64,000 nucleotides of DNA from Hetaerina americana. Lineage: Eukaryota > Arthropoda > Insecta > Odonata > Calopterygidae. Position 1 is the stretch's first letter. Every line of letters starts with the position of its first letter. This document shows, one piece after another, positions 21,121 to 32,279 of the stretch. The stretch lies in contig JAKTNV010000003.1 of NCBI GenBank assembly GCA_022747635.1, forward strand, positions 13,076,911 to 13,140,910, given 5' to 3'. Both the position numbers and the translations under genes were made by a program. Under the pieces are notes generated by a model. The model did no database searches, was not told the origin of the DNA, and saw only the letters and a list, made by a program, of their open reading frames with translations.

Positions 21121-22839
21121 GCTTTTTTTATAAATTCAAATATAAGTAAACCCACATACATATTTATTTTAGTGTGAAGTTTTTTCTCGTAAAACCTAAT
21201 TAAAATAAGGCCGTCTGTCTTCGCGTGTCCTATTTTTTCCTTTCGTGATCTCGCATCGCGCTGCTCGTGAACCGGATCGATGCTTTTCATCGTATCTTTT
21301 TTTGCCGTTCATGCTGCATAATCTTTTTTCCCTACATCCCCTCTCTCAAATTTCGGCTCCCACGTCCGACCCGGCGCCGAAGAGAGCGCGGCGGAAGACG
21401 AACAAGGGCGGCATGGCGCGAGGAGGGGTCGTTTTGGAGGCGAAGGAATTGCGCCAAGTAGTCCAAAATCCGTGGGGACTTTAGTTACCCGAGTCGCGCC
21501 ATTTTGGCGGCTCTGTTTTCCCGAGCCCCCCCGTGCATTCGTCGCATATTGCAATGGAGATGACCATGTGGCAGGCACGTCTCACACCCCTCACTCCCTC
21601 CCAACCCTCCTCGACCAAGGCCCGCGGAGCTAGGGACGGGGGAGTAGTGGTAGCAGCAGCAGCAGCTTGTTGAAAAAAAAGTTCTTCCCGGTGCCGAGTG
21701 GCCTACTAAAGGGACTTTCCCCCCTTTCCTCTCTCTCTCTTAACTTGCCTGTCGGATGACCCCGACTCACCCACCCACCCGCCGCCGCAACCCCTCCTTC
21801 CAGCTGCCGCTGCGAGTTGCAACCACCCAGCCTCCATCCCTCATTCCCCACTCTTCCCTTCCTCCTTGGAAATATTTCCTGTGCGGGAGGGGAGAGAGAG
21901 GATACTTAGGAACTGGAAACAGGGATGCGGAGGAGGAGAGGAACGGAAAATGGGGTTGGGTTTTGTAAATTGCTGCTCCCCGCGTTCAAGATGGTTGAAG
22001 AGACGGCGATGTTGTCCAAGCTCTGCCATTTTAGCCTCGTTAGTGTTCTTTTTGTCGTACTGTATGGCGCAATAGCCTCTGCACATTTCATGGATTTGCA
22101 CCTATTCCGGATATCTTGTTTCATTGGGGCTTAGTGTGCTACAATATTTTCGGCGTTTAGTCTCATATAATTGTGCCGCGGCAGATGTTGAATCCTACCC
22201 TTTCGGTTTTTCATGATGTCAAGATTACCCTCAAAGGATTGAACATTTGTGACGTTACTGATAGAGCGCCATTTTACGCTAGTGCGAGAGAGAATTTTCG
22301 GAACGAATGAAACGTGTATCGCGCGATGTTTTGCTGCTAAATGAGGAGACTATATAGTACTTCTGCTGTTGAAAATTTTTTGGCTATTGTCTGAATGCGG
22401 TTGGATGAAGAGTCGAAGCCTCGGTTCCCAAAAAAACTGAGTTGCCCTAACACTCGTGAGGATGCACAAAGGGAGAGGGAGGATGGAGAGTGGAGAGGGA
22501 AGGGTGAGAGTCGGATGATGTGTAGTAAGATTCACGCCGAGAGGTCTTCGGGGATGCATCGCGAGCACAAAGGGGGCCTTCAGAGACTCATTTCCCTTTC
22601 GCATCGGTGGTCGTTGAAAGGGGCGCCTTGAGGATGAACAGATAAGCGAGGAGGAATGACGATCTCGCAATTAGTAACACTCACAGGAAACTTGGGAGTG
22701 GCGGGGTCGTTTTTATTTTTTCGCATCTTCCTCTCTGAATGTCGAACACGTGTTGATGCTTGTTCCCCTTCTGACAGCGCGGAAGGGGAGGGGCTTGGGG
22801 AAGCGAGTGTGGAGTGCCAAAAACCAACTTATTTTTATG
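21121..22839. other. Spacer, partly G+C-rich, no recognisable gene
   Basis: Positions 21340-21800 are G+C-rich with GCA/GCAGCAG and pyrimidine runs. A frame at 21981-22131 encodes a short hydrophobic stretch (CHFSLVSVLFVVLYGAIASA) that looks like a signal peptide, but nothing downstream supports a gene. The remainder shows nothing I recognise. Confidence 0.5.
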
Positions 22840-22970
22840 TATGAATGGTTTTATATATGTATGTGTATATATATTTATAATATATATATACATATATATA
22901 TATTTATACAAAATATTTATATATATATTGTATAAATATATATATGTATATATATTTTCTGTGCATCTAT
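22840..22970. repeat. TA-rich fold-back tract
   Basis: Interrupted TA repeats with internal inverted symmetry, for example TATTTATACAAAATATTTAT against its near complement around TATTGTATAAATATA. Confidence 0.8.
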
Positions 22971-23011
22971 ATGGGCCATGCACTCACAACGGGGGCAGAA
23001 ATGTGGGTTCC

Positions 23012-23051
23012 CGGAAATGGTGGCAAGAATTGATTTTTGCCACCATTTCCG
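23012..23051. repeat. Perfect hairpin, 15-bp arms
   Basis: CGGAAATGGTGGCAA (23012-23026) and its exact complement (23037-23051) enclose a 10-base loop. Confidence 0.9.
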
Positions 23052-26000
23052 TCTTGCGTCTTACTGATCTGTCCGGTACGTTATAACTGCTGCTCTTTGG
23101 ATGAAATACTCCATTATCGCTCTTACGAGATATCGCGGCACGTAAATTTCGCGACCGACTACAGCTCTAACAACTAATGATCCGTCACCTGTGTCTCACT
23201 GATTCTCTTCAAATCCACTGGTTTGGCATTCATATTGCCATTGCTAGCTTTGGAAACATAATGTAACTAATCGTGTTGCGTTTCGAGGAAACAGCTCTAA
23301 TAACATCTTCCCTCTAAGTATATTAGAATATGCTGGTGGTATTATTCTGCATAAATTGCCCCATGGTTGGTTTCATGCGCTCTTCTAAAATTCCTTATCC
23401 ATTTGGACGTTTCATTCCTTCCAAGGTTCATTCTGCCGAGCAAAGCAATGCCGAGACGGCCGAGTGTTAGAAAATTGCGATGTTGCTTTTAGTTGTGAAT
23501 TGGATTGCTCAGTAGTAAATGCCTATGCGTGGCGACTTTGGATCATTTTTAGTGACCAAAGGTAGAACAACGTTAATATAGTATTAGTTATTCAAATGAA
23601 ATTATCCAATCAATATCTAAGTCTCTAAAATTTCTTCTATTGAAAGACTTCGCGCTATATACAGATAGGTTTAGGCTTGAGCACAGCAGGTTATGACTTT
23701 GGGGCACTTGCCCTGGCAGATTACCCTTGACAGGTCAAAATCCGTGAAAGTAAAAACTCAATATTATCCAGCGTTGGGTCTGTGGCATTTTTTTGTATAA
23801 CGTCTATAATCGATTTCGAACGGCAGCGTTTCCCTGGGGGGCTGCACTCAGCGAGCGAAAAATGCTTTCCTGTCGTGGGAACTGCATATTGTTCACACTT
23901 TCTCCCGCTTTGCCGCTGTGCGGGGAGAAATTCCAACCGCCTTCCATTGTGGAAGGTGATTAAGGAGCGGAAAGGTTTGTTGGGGTTGAGAACGTTTTGT
24001 TCCTCACTCGCAATTCATCTCTCAAGTGCACCCTCCTAATCCATTTCTTTGACCTGTAAACTCGTTGAAAATGAAAATGGAATGAATGCACGGACAATGA
24101 ACTTTACCAACCCTCTAGTTGAAAACCTGAAGAACTGAAAAGAATGCTCTAAGAAAATCTCTAGTTTAGGCCATGCTTATTCTTTAACGCGTGATTTATA
24201 TTTAAGGACGGGGTGAATGTCACAGAAGAACTCATTTTGGTTCAACTCATAGCCTATTGATGCAAAATTTAAGAAGCTATTAATTACTGTGGACGTCTGC
24301 TTAAAATATTTTGCGCGAGTCCCGCCCGTTTCTAGTTGCGAGAAATCCTCTTCCATCATTGTGATTTGAGAGGCTTGTCACCTTCAGATCCTCTAATTAA
24401 CGGAAAACTTGCGCTTTCTTCCCTAGTTATAAATTGACGATCCCTTAGGGACTTGCTGGTCGCATAAAAATATCATTTCATTGAAAGTATAAAAATTGTC
24501 GAAATCATTGAGATTTTTTAGATGTAATTAACTCTTCATGTTGGGGTTTGTGAACTAATACTTTTCAAATCTTATAAACAGACCTATTGACTCCGGTCCA
24601 GTTATTATAGCTATTTCCGGATCGTTAAAGGTTTCATGTTGGAACCCAACTGGAGAATTAATTTTTTAGCCGTGTGATTTCCGTTTTTTTCCCCAATCAG
24701 GTAAAGTGTAGTGAGTGCGATAAGTCTTGCAAGTACCTTTTTGTGGCTCCTAGTCGAGTTATATACAATAATTTCAATTTTGGCTACACGTAACTTTTGG
24801 CTTGAGAATAAACCACTCCCTTAGTACTCATAAAATCATCCACCTATTCCCAGTTCATCCTATTTGTAGTCCTCAGTGAAACTGGAAAACTCACCAAAGA
24901 TGTGTATTGAAGAATGGTTTGCATCTTTTTATTACGAGGCATCGTTGAATCATGGCACTGTAATCCGTCGGAGTTCAGGATTAGTGTACTACGTGCCTAC
25001 GTTTCCGTTTCTTTAATGACTTCAGGGACTAATCACCATTTGTATCGTTCTTCTGGCATTAGTCAAACATGTGACCTCTGGTTGTCATTTACTACTAATT
25101 AAAATATTATCAGTAGGGCGGAGCGGCATAGGAGAAGGGATTGTGCGTCCATGTTTGTTTCCGATTTCGACCCTTTGTTTCCAAAGACGTCCACAGAAAT
25201 CAACGCTGTCTTGCTAATTCCAGACTCTGAAACCGTTCGGCCATCATTGACTTAGATTCCCAGTCGAAGGTGGTAAATGTTATTTTGCTCTTCTAGGATT
25301 TAGATCCACAGGTCCATATATATCAAAATTTTTACTATGAAATGCTAGTTTTTTTTAGCTGGCAGAAACTTCGAAAAAATGTTCTGCTCGTTCAGAAGCC
25401 ACCTAATTCTCTCGTGAATAAATGAGCTCCATTTCGGAAAAAACTGCAAACAGGAGTCTTGGAATATGTAATATCCGCCACAATAGCTCATCAGTGTAAT
25501 TAGGGGGTGCAAATACCATGATTAATAATCTTGGGTGTTTTCAGGATTAATATTTTGGTACTGAAACTGTAATGAAAGACAATGTATAGTCCACAAAACA
25601 TCCTACTTTCAGACCCGGATTTAGATTCAATCAGCTATCATTTTCATGGTGACTACAGCTTGCACCGCAATCCTAACTCGAGTCACATTCACAATAACCG
25701 TGGAGTAAATAGAAACCCAGCTCAGAAAATAGAAGTTAGTTGGATTATTCCAACTTCCTTTATTTTATAGTATCTCACGAGGTAGTCTTCAAGTCTTTCA
25801 GTGCTTACCTATTGTGATACGGAACAAGTGAGATTCCATTCTAAATTGTGTTCCATGAGATCATGTTTAGGACTTAGTTCCCCAGAGACTTTCGTTAACG
25901 CCTGAGTACGATAATTATGGAGCTTCTCTACAGTCGTTCCTTTATCTTACCTTGCTGTAATGGGAAGAATACATTTTGAATTTTATGTTCTTTAAGCCAA

Positions 26001-27061
26001 TGAGGGGTTTTCGTTTTACCTATTCGCAAAGTTTCGGGTAGTGTTCTCGGCAGTGATAAAAGAGACTAATACAGGACTCAAAAATACACGCTTATATTTG
26101 CTCAGCAATTTTTAAGAGTTTTTTACGGGTAAACGAGACTTCCGCGGCCTCGTTTCTCTCACTGCTAGAGACAATTTTCGAGCGAAAAGGTTTCTTTTAA
26201 ACAAATGTCTGCGCGTCATTTGTCAGGAGGAGCATCGGAATTTGATAGGTTATGTTACAGTAATGGATTGCATTTCACTCGCTCCAGAAGTTGTGGAATT
26301 GAGGCTCGGCTTCGACGGTAGGGATAGATGAGATGAGTGGCGGCCTGCCGGGCGATTTGTCGAGATGCGCGGACGGAATGGGACGAAACAACAGGGGCGC
26401 CCTTTGTTGTGGGCTGTCGCGGTGTGATGCAAGCTGTTCCAGTTGCCCAGCTCTCCGTAAGTGCTTGGGCGGGTGGTTGGATTTGTCGACCTTAGCCTCT
26501 TGAATAGACGCTGTCCGGCGAAAGGGGCGTTGCCCTCCCACATTATCTCCTTCGCGCCCCGCGACGTCCATCATCGGGCGTGAGTTGATTGCTTCCTCAC
26601 ACTCTGTGCTTGCAACCCCTGGCTCCTTCCTTGACCCTCTCCCTTTATCACCGTGTCGATTTCGCGGTTCCAATCTCAAGACTCCTCCGCCTTTACGCCT
26701 TGCTCGTATTTTCCCCTGCACCGGTGTGTTTGGATGCAATCCTTTTCAAAAATCTTTTATGGAGTCACCTGGACGTCTAGAATTGGGGAGGGGCGAAAAC
26801 GTTGGTTGTGTTGCCATTCAGCCACTGGAGGACATTCCCAGCTCTCAGAGCGGCGTAAAACAATTATCTCTCTGCTGTTGAATGCTAGCGCAACAAATGT
26901 TTTCGCCTTCCTTCAATGCTTGCCGCGTCCAAGTCCAAGTCGATTGAAGTGATCCTATAACTTCTCCTTCGGAACTGGTTCCACTGGAGGCATGGAGTAT
27001 AAGGGATAGTGCTAGGAAAAGGGGTTATATTAGGAAATGTGAGTGTTAGATATAAAGTGGG
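23052..27061. other. Spacer without recognisable gene
   Basis: About 4 kb. Positions 26250-26730 are richer in G+C and hold overlapping open frames on both strands with no domain. The block around 24750-24800 shares a weak match with 41770-41830 (AATAATTTCAATTTTGGC), possibly an old dispersed repeat. Confidence 0.55.
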
Positions 27062-27292
27062 TTGTGGTGGTTTTTTTTTAAATTGTTTTTTTTTTTAAAT
27101 ATTTATTTTATTATCATTATTTATAACTTTTTTTTATTTTATTTTATTATTTTTTTTTCGATTATTATTTTTTTTATTAGTATTTTTTTTAATTTTTTTT
27201 TTAAATTATTCTTTTATTGTATGTGTTTCTTTTTTAATTATTATTGTTATATTTTTATTATTATTATAGATTTTTTTTTTTTTAAATACTTT
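27062..27292 (-). repeat. A-rich 3' tract of the Jockey-like LINE (T-rich on plus)
   Basis: About 230 bases are nearly pure A/T on both strands and read as broken A runs on the element strand, beginning soon after the ORF2 stop. It is far longer than an ordinary poly(A) tail, so it has probably expanded or is a diverged tail. Confidence 0.8.
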
Positions 27293-27309
27293 AGCATTTG
27301 GTTAAGGAA

Positions 27310-30171
27310 TTAGGTTGGGTCAGGTGGAGTGAGGTGAGGGAGAACTGGAGCGCCTGGGCCTGCGTGGTTTGGTTGGTTAGTTGGTGACTTTCGCTTTCTG
27401 GTTTTGGGAAAGGTAATGTATGGTTGGTTCAGAGCAGGGTGGAGGGAGGTGGTTTGAGGAAATTTGGGAATTTTCTTTTTAGATGGAATATTAGGAGCGG
27501 ATTTCAGGATTTGCTGGGGGTATTTGGCTTTACCTGGAGGTAGAGAGTCGGACCAGAGGGAGGAAATGAGAGGGTTCTTGGATATGCGGAGCGATCTGCT
27601 GTAACTCTTTGTGGCTCTCAGTATGAGGTCATTGACTGTGTACATGTTTAGTTCCTTCCTTATTGCGGTATTTGGAATAAACCACGGCGCGCCCGCTATG
27701 CGTCTTAGCAGCTTATTTAGCCACACTTGGATGCCTGCAATTGCAGTTTTTGGGGCATTTGCCCATACGGGGGATGCATAAAGGACCTGGGGTAAAAGAA
27801 TTGACTGGAGAATTGATAGTTTGGAGGTTAAGGAAGTTCTGGATGTTCGGGAAAGTAGAGGTTGGAAGGAAAAGGTGGATCTACGGAGTTTCGCAAGTTT
27901 GGTAGTGACGTGGGGAGAAAAACTTAGCCTTTCATCGAGGGTGACTCCGAGAAAGCTTACGGTGGATTTTTGAGGGATGAGTTTAAGGTCAAGGGAAAGA
28001 TAGGTGTGGGTGGTTTTGGAACGAGACCGGGAGAAGCAGAGTTTAGTACATTTTTCGGGGTTGACGGATAACTTCCATTCCTCAAGCCAGTCACCTATGA
28101 GGTAGAGATGGTCTTGAAGAGCATCGTCCGTTTTACTTGGCCACCAGCTTTGGGCCGCTATTGTGGTGTCATCAGCATATAAGAAGAGATGAGTGAGAGG
28201 GTGGGAGGGAAGATCATCTATAAATATATTAAATAGGAGGGGACTGAGCACAGCTCCCTGGGGAACACCCGTTAGCTGTTTTTGAAATGGGGAGTGGTAG
28301 GAGTGATGGAGGATAGAAAAGGTACGGTTACAGAGGAATGACTGAATAATTTTAATGAGGAATGGGGGAATATTTTTGCTATGTAATTTTAGTAGTAGGC
28401 CGTTGTGCCAAACCTTATCAAAGGCTTGGCTAATATCAAGAAATACCGCGGTTGTAATCATTTTCCTATTAAATCCTGATAGGATGAGTTCTGTGAGGCG
28501 ATTGATTTGGTGAACTGTGGAGGTATGTGAGGCAAAGCCGAATTGCTCCTGCCTGAAAAGGGGGAACGGAAGGGATTTTAGTCTGGTTAGAATTATTTTT
28601 TCGAGGACTTTGCTGAAGGCGCAGGTAAGGGAAATGGGCCTGTAACTGTGGACGTCTGGGAGTGGTTTAGCTGGTTTAGGGATCATGATGACGTTGCTGC
28701 ACTTCCAAGAAGAAGGGAAGTAGGAGGAGGCAAGGCAGGCATTTAAGATGTCAGTCAGGAGAGAGATACAAGAAATGGGGAGAAATTTAAGGGCTTTAGT
28801 GGGGATGTTATCGGGACCAGAGGAGCACTTGTTAGGCAGAGCAGCAATAATGGATTGCACTTCTTTTAGGGAACATGTCTGCGGTTCTGGAGAAGGTAAG
28901 TATAGTGTAGCGGACGCATAGATGTCCGCTTCAGATGTTGGTGAGTGGAGAGATGGAGAAGAAAAGGCACCTAGCATCCTTTCGAGGAAAGCTTCGCCTC
29001 TCTCGGTGTCAGTGGTTAGTTTCCTGTCTTGGTGTAAGAGTGGTGGAGTGGACTTGGTGGTGTTTTTGAGGGCGCGTGTCATTTTCCAGAGGGAGTTGTC
29101 GTCTCGGTTGAGTGTAGTTATTTTGTTGTTCCACTGTGTGTTCTTATGTTTTTGTATTTCCCGTTTGACTGCTGCGTGTAGGCTGTTGTATTGCGTTTTT
29201 ATGTGTGGCGATCTAGTCCTCTGAAATAATTTTCTTAGTCTGTTTCGGTCTGTTATTAGTGTTTTTATGTAAGTAGGGAGAGCGGATGATAGTAGAGGTG
29301 TGAGAATTGGGTTGTTGAGCGACTTATTGAGTGCGGAGTGAATGTGGTCAGATAGTACTTCTATGCTGTGATCTATGGACGGTTGATCAAGGGCTGTAAG
29401 GTATGTGTCAGGGAAGGCGGCTATTTTGCGTTGAAATTTGCCCCAGTTATGTGTGCGTGAGGTTATGGGAAGAGTATCTACGGTAGCAGTTTCGATGGAG
29501 TAGATTACGGGAAGATGATCGGAAGAGTAATGGTGCAGGACTTTAGCAGGAATATGGAATGGGTAGTTGATGGATAAAGCAATGTCCAGTATGTCAGAGG
29601 TGTCAGTGCCAAGGTGTTGGGAGATGTGAGTATACTCGTTTGGAGTGTGAAGAGAGACGTCCAGGTCCTGACAGAACTTAAATAGTTCTCTGCCTTTGCA
29701 ATTGGTGCTGCGACAGCCCCAGTTGCAGTGCTTACTGTTAAGATCGCCAATGATTATGGTGGGTGCAGTGGGGTGAGTTAGATGCTTGAGTGAAGAAATG
29801 GAGCTCTGTTTGGGGGGTATGTATACACTGAAGATGTTGACAGGACCAAGAAGTGTATGGAGTGAGATGCCAATGTGCTCGAGGTTTGAGGTTGTGTTAG
29901 GTAGGTGTGTGTGCTGAAGCGTGGATTTGATGCTGATGGCTACTCCTCCTTGCGGATGAGCGCCGTCAGCGACAGGGCGATCTAATCTGTATGAAGTGTA
30001 ACCTGGGATGTATAGGGCGTGCTTGTGTGTAAGAAAGGTTTCGGACAGAGTGATTATGTCAGGTGAGTGCTTGGCAATGAGCAGGTGGAGTTCCGTGAGC
30101 TTGGCACGAATGCCATGGCAGTTCCAGGAGAGGACGGATAAGTGTGAAATTTTAGATCGTTGTGCTGCCAT
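27310..30171 (-). CDS. ORF2 of Jockey-like LINE: endonuclease and reverse transcriptase
   Basis: This 953-residue open frame starts at a true ATG (30169-30171). The N-terminal 225 residues form an AP-type endonuclease that nicks target DNA: WNCHG at 16-20, SETFL with catalytic E44, IIGDLNSKHCNWG at 140-152, and SSDHLPV at 216-222. A linker leads to the reverse transcriptase: SGPDNIP at 451-457, YRPISLTCAFSKVLEKI at 510-526, VFLDISQAFDKVWHN at 576-590, GVPQGAVLSPLLF at 635-647, catalytic YADD at 665-668, thumb FLGVTLDERLSF at 740-751. The C-terminal 200 residues (SWN-like ASPVWANAPK, WFIPNTAIRKEL) are typical of the Jockey group. No stop or frame change is visible, and all expected catalytic residues that I can place are present. 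The protein would work in the nucleus on its own mRNA, but it needs a working ORF1, which here is damaged. Confidence 0.93.
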   Translation of the reverse strand: MAAQRSKISHLSVLSWNCHGIRAKLTELHLLIAKHSPDIITLSETFLTHKHALYIPGYTSYRLDRPVADGAHPQGGVAISIKSTLQHTHLPNTTSNLEHIGISLHTLLGPVNIFSVYIPPKQSSISSLKHLTHPTAPTIIIGDLNSKHCNWGCRSTNCKGRELFKFCQDLDVSLHTPNEYTHISQHLGTDTSDILDIALSINYPFHIPAKVLHHYSSDHLPVIYSIETATVDTLPITSRTHNWGKFQRKIAAFPDTYLTALDQPSIDHSIEVLSDHIHSALNKSLNNPILTPLLSSALPTYIKTLITDRNRLRKLFQRTRSPHIKTQYNSLHAAVKREIQKHKNTQWNNKITTLNRDDNSLWKMTRALKNTTKSTPPLLHQDRKLTTDTERGEAFLERMLGAFSSPSLHSPTSEADIYASATLYLPSPEPQTCSLKEVQSIIAALPNKCSSGPDNIPTKALKFLPISCISLLTDILNACLASSYFPSSWKCSNVIMIPKPAKPLPDVHSYRPISLTCAFSKVLEKIILTRLKSLPFPLFRQEQFGFASHTSTVHQINRLTELILSGFNRKMITTAVFLDISQAFDKVWHNGLLLKLHSKNIPPFLIKIIQSFLCNRTFSILHHSYHSPFQKQLTGVPQGAVLSPLLFNIFIDDLPSHPLTHLFLYADDTTIAAQSWWPSKTDDALQDHLYLIGDWLEEWKLSVNPEKCTKLCFSRSRSKTTHTYLSLDLKLIPQKSTVSFLGVTLDERLSFSPHVTTKLAKLRRSTFSFQPLLSRTSRTSLTSKLSILQSILLPQVLYASPVWANAPKTAIAGIQVWLNKLLRRIAGAPWFIPNTAIRKELNMYTVNDLILRATKSYSRSLRISKNPLISSLWSDSLPPGKAKYPQQILKSAPNIPSKKKIPKFPQTTSLHPALNQPYITFPKTRKRKSPTNQPNHAGPGAPVLPHLTPPDPT

Positions 30172-31988
30172 AGTTCAGAAGAGAAGAAGCTAAGGAGGAG
30201 AAGAAGTTAAGGAATAAAACCGCCCGTTCATGGGCCGGGGAACTGAGTAATTTTGCAAGAAATACGGTAGTTCTTTGAATTAATGCCGGCCAGTTAAAAA
30301 GAGGAGAGGAGGGATCAGAGGTGAGGTGTGAGGCAGGTATGTGAGTAGAAATAGGTTGAAGGGAGAGAGGGTGTGGTGTGTGGTCAATCAATTGGGGAAG
30401 TTGAGGATCAGGAAGCAGTGTGAGGGATGAAGGAATTGTTTTTGTGTCTTGAAATGAAGGAGGGGGGGTATGACTTTAAGTCCTAGGATATCCTCGCCAT
30501 AGTATGGAGGTGGCGGTGGCGGGGGTAGGTAGGATAGTTCTGGAGGAGGAGGGCAAATGAATGGAGTTACAGGGGCTGTAGATGATGGAGGTGGAGGAAT
30601 AGGGGGAATTCATCAATGTAGGGGTTAGTTTGAACCTTCCTATTACTGGCTGCAATTCTTTTGTCCCAGAAGTTTTCAGCGGGTGGGGGATGAGGGATAG
30701 TGCCAGGGTCAGGAGTAGGTAAAGGTTGGCCCAATTTCCGGGCCTTGGCTTCGAGAAATACTGGGCAGCCGCGATAAGTTGCTGCATGCTGACCGCCGCA
30801 GTTGCAGCAGTAGCTGGGACTGTCGGCGGGGAGCGGGCAATTAGATTTATAGTGATTGTTGCCGCATTTTCGGCATCTGAGTGGGAGGCGACAGTAGTTC
30901 TTAGTGTGGCCAAAGCGCTGGCATTGGACGCACTGTGCGGGATCGACGGAGGGAATGAACTCTTCAATTTTAATGTCAATACCGCAGTATGACTTGAGGT
31001 TAAGCAGATCGCTCTCTCGCGAAGGGTCCTCTAATGTGACTTTTAGATGGGTAAAGGAGGAGGCTTAGTGGAGGTCAGACTGCATTTTTACTATGCCTCT
31101 TAAGGTAAAGCCAGCTTCATCCAGGTCTTTGGATACCTGTTCGGTCGAGGTGATGGGAGGTATGCCTTTTATTATGAAGGCTCGACGTCTTTCGGAGGGG
31201 ATGGGATTGGTGAAATAGGAGAGGTGATTTGAATCTAGGAAGGATCTAATCTTACGGTGGTCGGATGGAGATTTCGGGTGGATATTTATATAGGAGTTAT
31301 TGTAGGATATGCGAGGTTGGTAATTGGTTAGACGGGTAAGCTGGATAATGTACTTCTGATAGGATTGGGTTGCGGACAGGCGAATAGGCGGTAGGTTTTT
31401 GGTAGGACGAGATTCAAGTGGAAGGGTTGCGTCAGAAGGGATAGTGGGAACAGGGGAACAGGAGAATTTATTTTTCTTAGAAACTGTTTTCCAGCCATCT
31501 TCAGCAGCAGTTATCTGGGTCGCAGGCTCGGTGTCCAGCGGGATATTGCTGGAGGGTGACAATGTTCCGGAGGTAGGCGATGCGGGAGTGTTAATGGCCT
31601 GGGAATTAGAGGTGTCTTGGGCCGGTGCTTCATCGGCAGCTTCATTGGTTGCAGCTGGTCTTCCACACTCTGCTACGTCGTCTGGGGACGCGGGAGCTTG
31701 AAGGGCGATTTCCTTGCTGGGTACAGGAGCGGCCGCTCGAGGTTTAGTTTTCTTAGATGGTAGAGCTCTTTTGGGTTTGGGGTCTTCCTGTTGGAGACGC
31801 TTGGCAAGTCGGGTGACTATCTTCGGAGTTATGTCCGTAGGTTGAGAAGGATGAGGACCAGGGTTACAATCGTCATCGGAGGATGATGATTTGGAGTTGG
31901 CAGAGGGAGGGGAATTGTTGCAGGAGAACGAGGAAATTGAAGACGGGGAATCAGGGTTGTCAGGGTCGTCAGAGTCGTTTTTTCCCAT
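30152..31988 (-). pseudogene. ORF1 (Gag-like, CCHC zinc knuckles) of Jockey-like LINE, damaged
   Basis: It starts at ATG 31988 with an acidic, Ser/Asn-rich head, then a Lys/Arg/Ala/Pro-rich region and a domain ending RRAFIIKGIPPITSTEQV. A single TAA at 31065-31067 interrupts the frame. The same frame continues without change through FTHLKVTLEDPSRESDLL and three knuckles: CVQCQRFGHTKNYC, CRKCGNNHYKSNC and CCNCGGQHAATYRGC (about 30930-30770). Beyond that the protein is proline-rich, and two frame changes are needed, near the G5 run at about 30602-30606 and the G7 run at about 30463-30469, to reach the frame that ends at 30152. That last frame overlaps the ORF2 start by 20 bases. ORF1 proteins bind the element RNA. 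The copy seems to have lost ORF1 only by one stop and two run-length changes; the run changes could be sequencing or assembly errors. Confidence 0.8.
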
Positions 31989-32279
31989 AATGGGGGTCTG
32001 GGTGAAGGCAGAATTAAGGTAAGTATATAACCAAGGAGTTAGGTAAGTGGAAGTGGACTTGAGTAGGGCTATGTGTTACCCTAATAAGTGGACCCTTCGG
32101 TTCCACCAGGCGTGCAGTGGAGGTGCAAGCCCTCTGCCTGGTTTTCCCGAACAAGACGACCAGTGTGTGTCAGCAGCCGTGCACCATCCGGTGGTGAGAA
32201 GAGGGATCTAGTTAGCCCTCCCCACCGGACGTCACGACAACTGGATGGTTTATACCAGATATGCCGGAGCGTTGATGTA

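Noticed and set aside
21981..22131. Secreted small protein with a signal peptide
   Set aside because: One short hydrophobic stretch, no homology, no splice or promoter evidence, and chance frames of this kind are common.
27062..27313. Phe-rich membrane protein on the plus strand
   Set aside because: It is a translation of the T-rich complement of the LINE A-rich tract.
30476..30979. Separate protein in the alternative frame across the ORF1 knuckles
   Set aside because: The CCHC knuckles are encoded in another frame; this one is a shadow that happens to share the frame of the ORF1 C-terminus.
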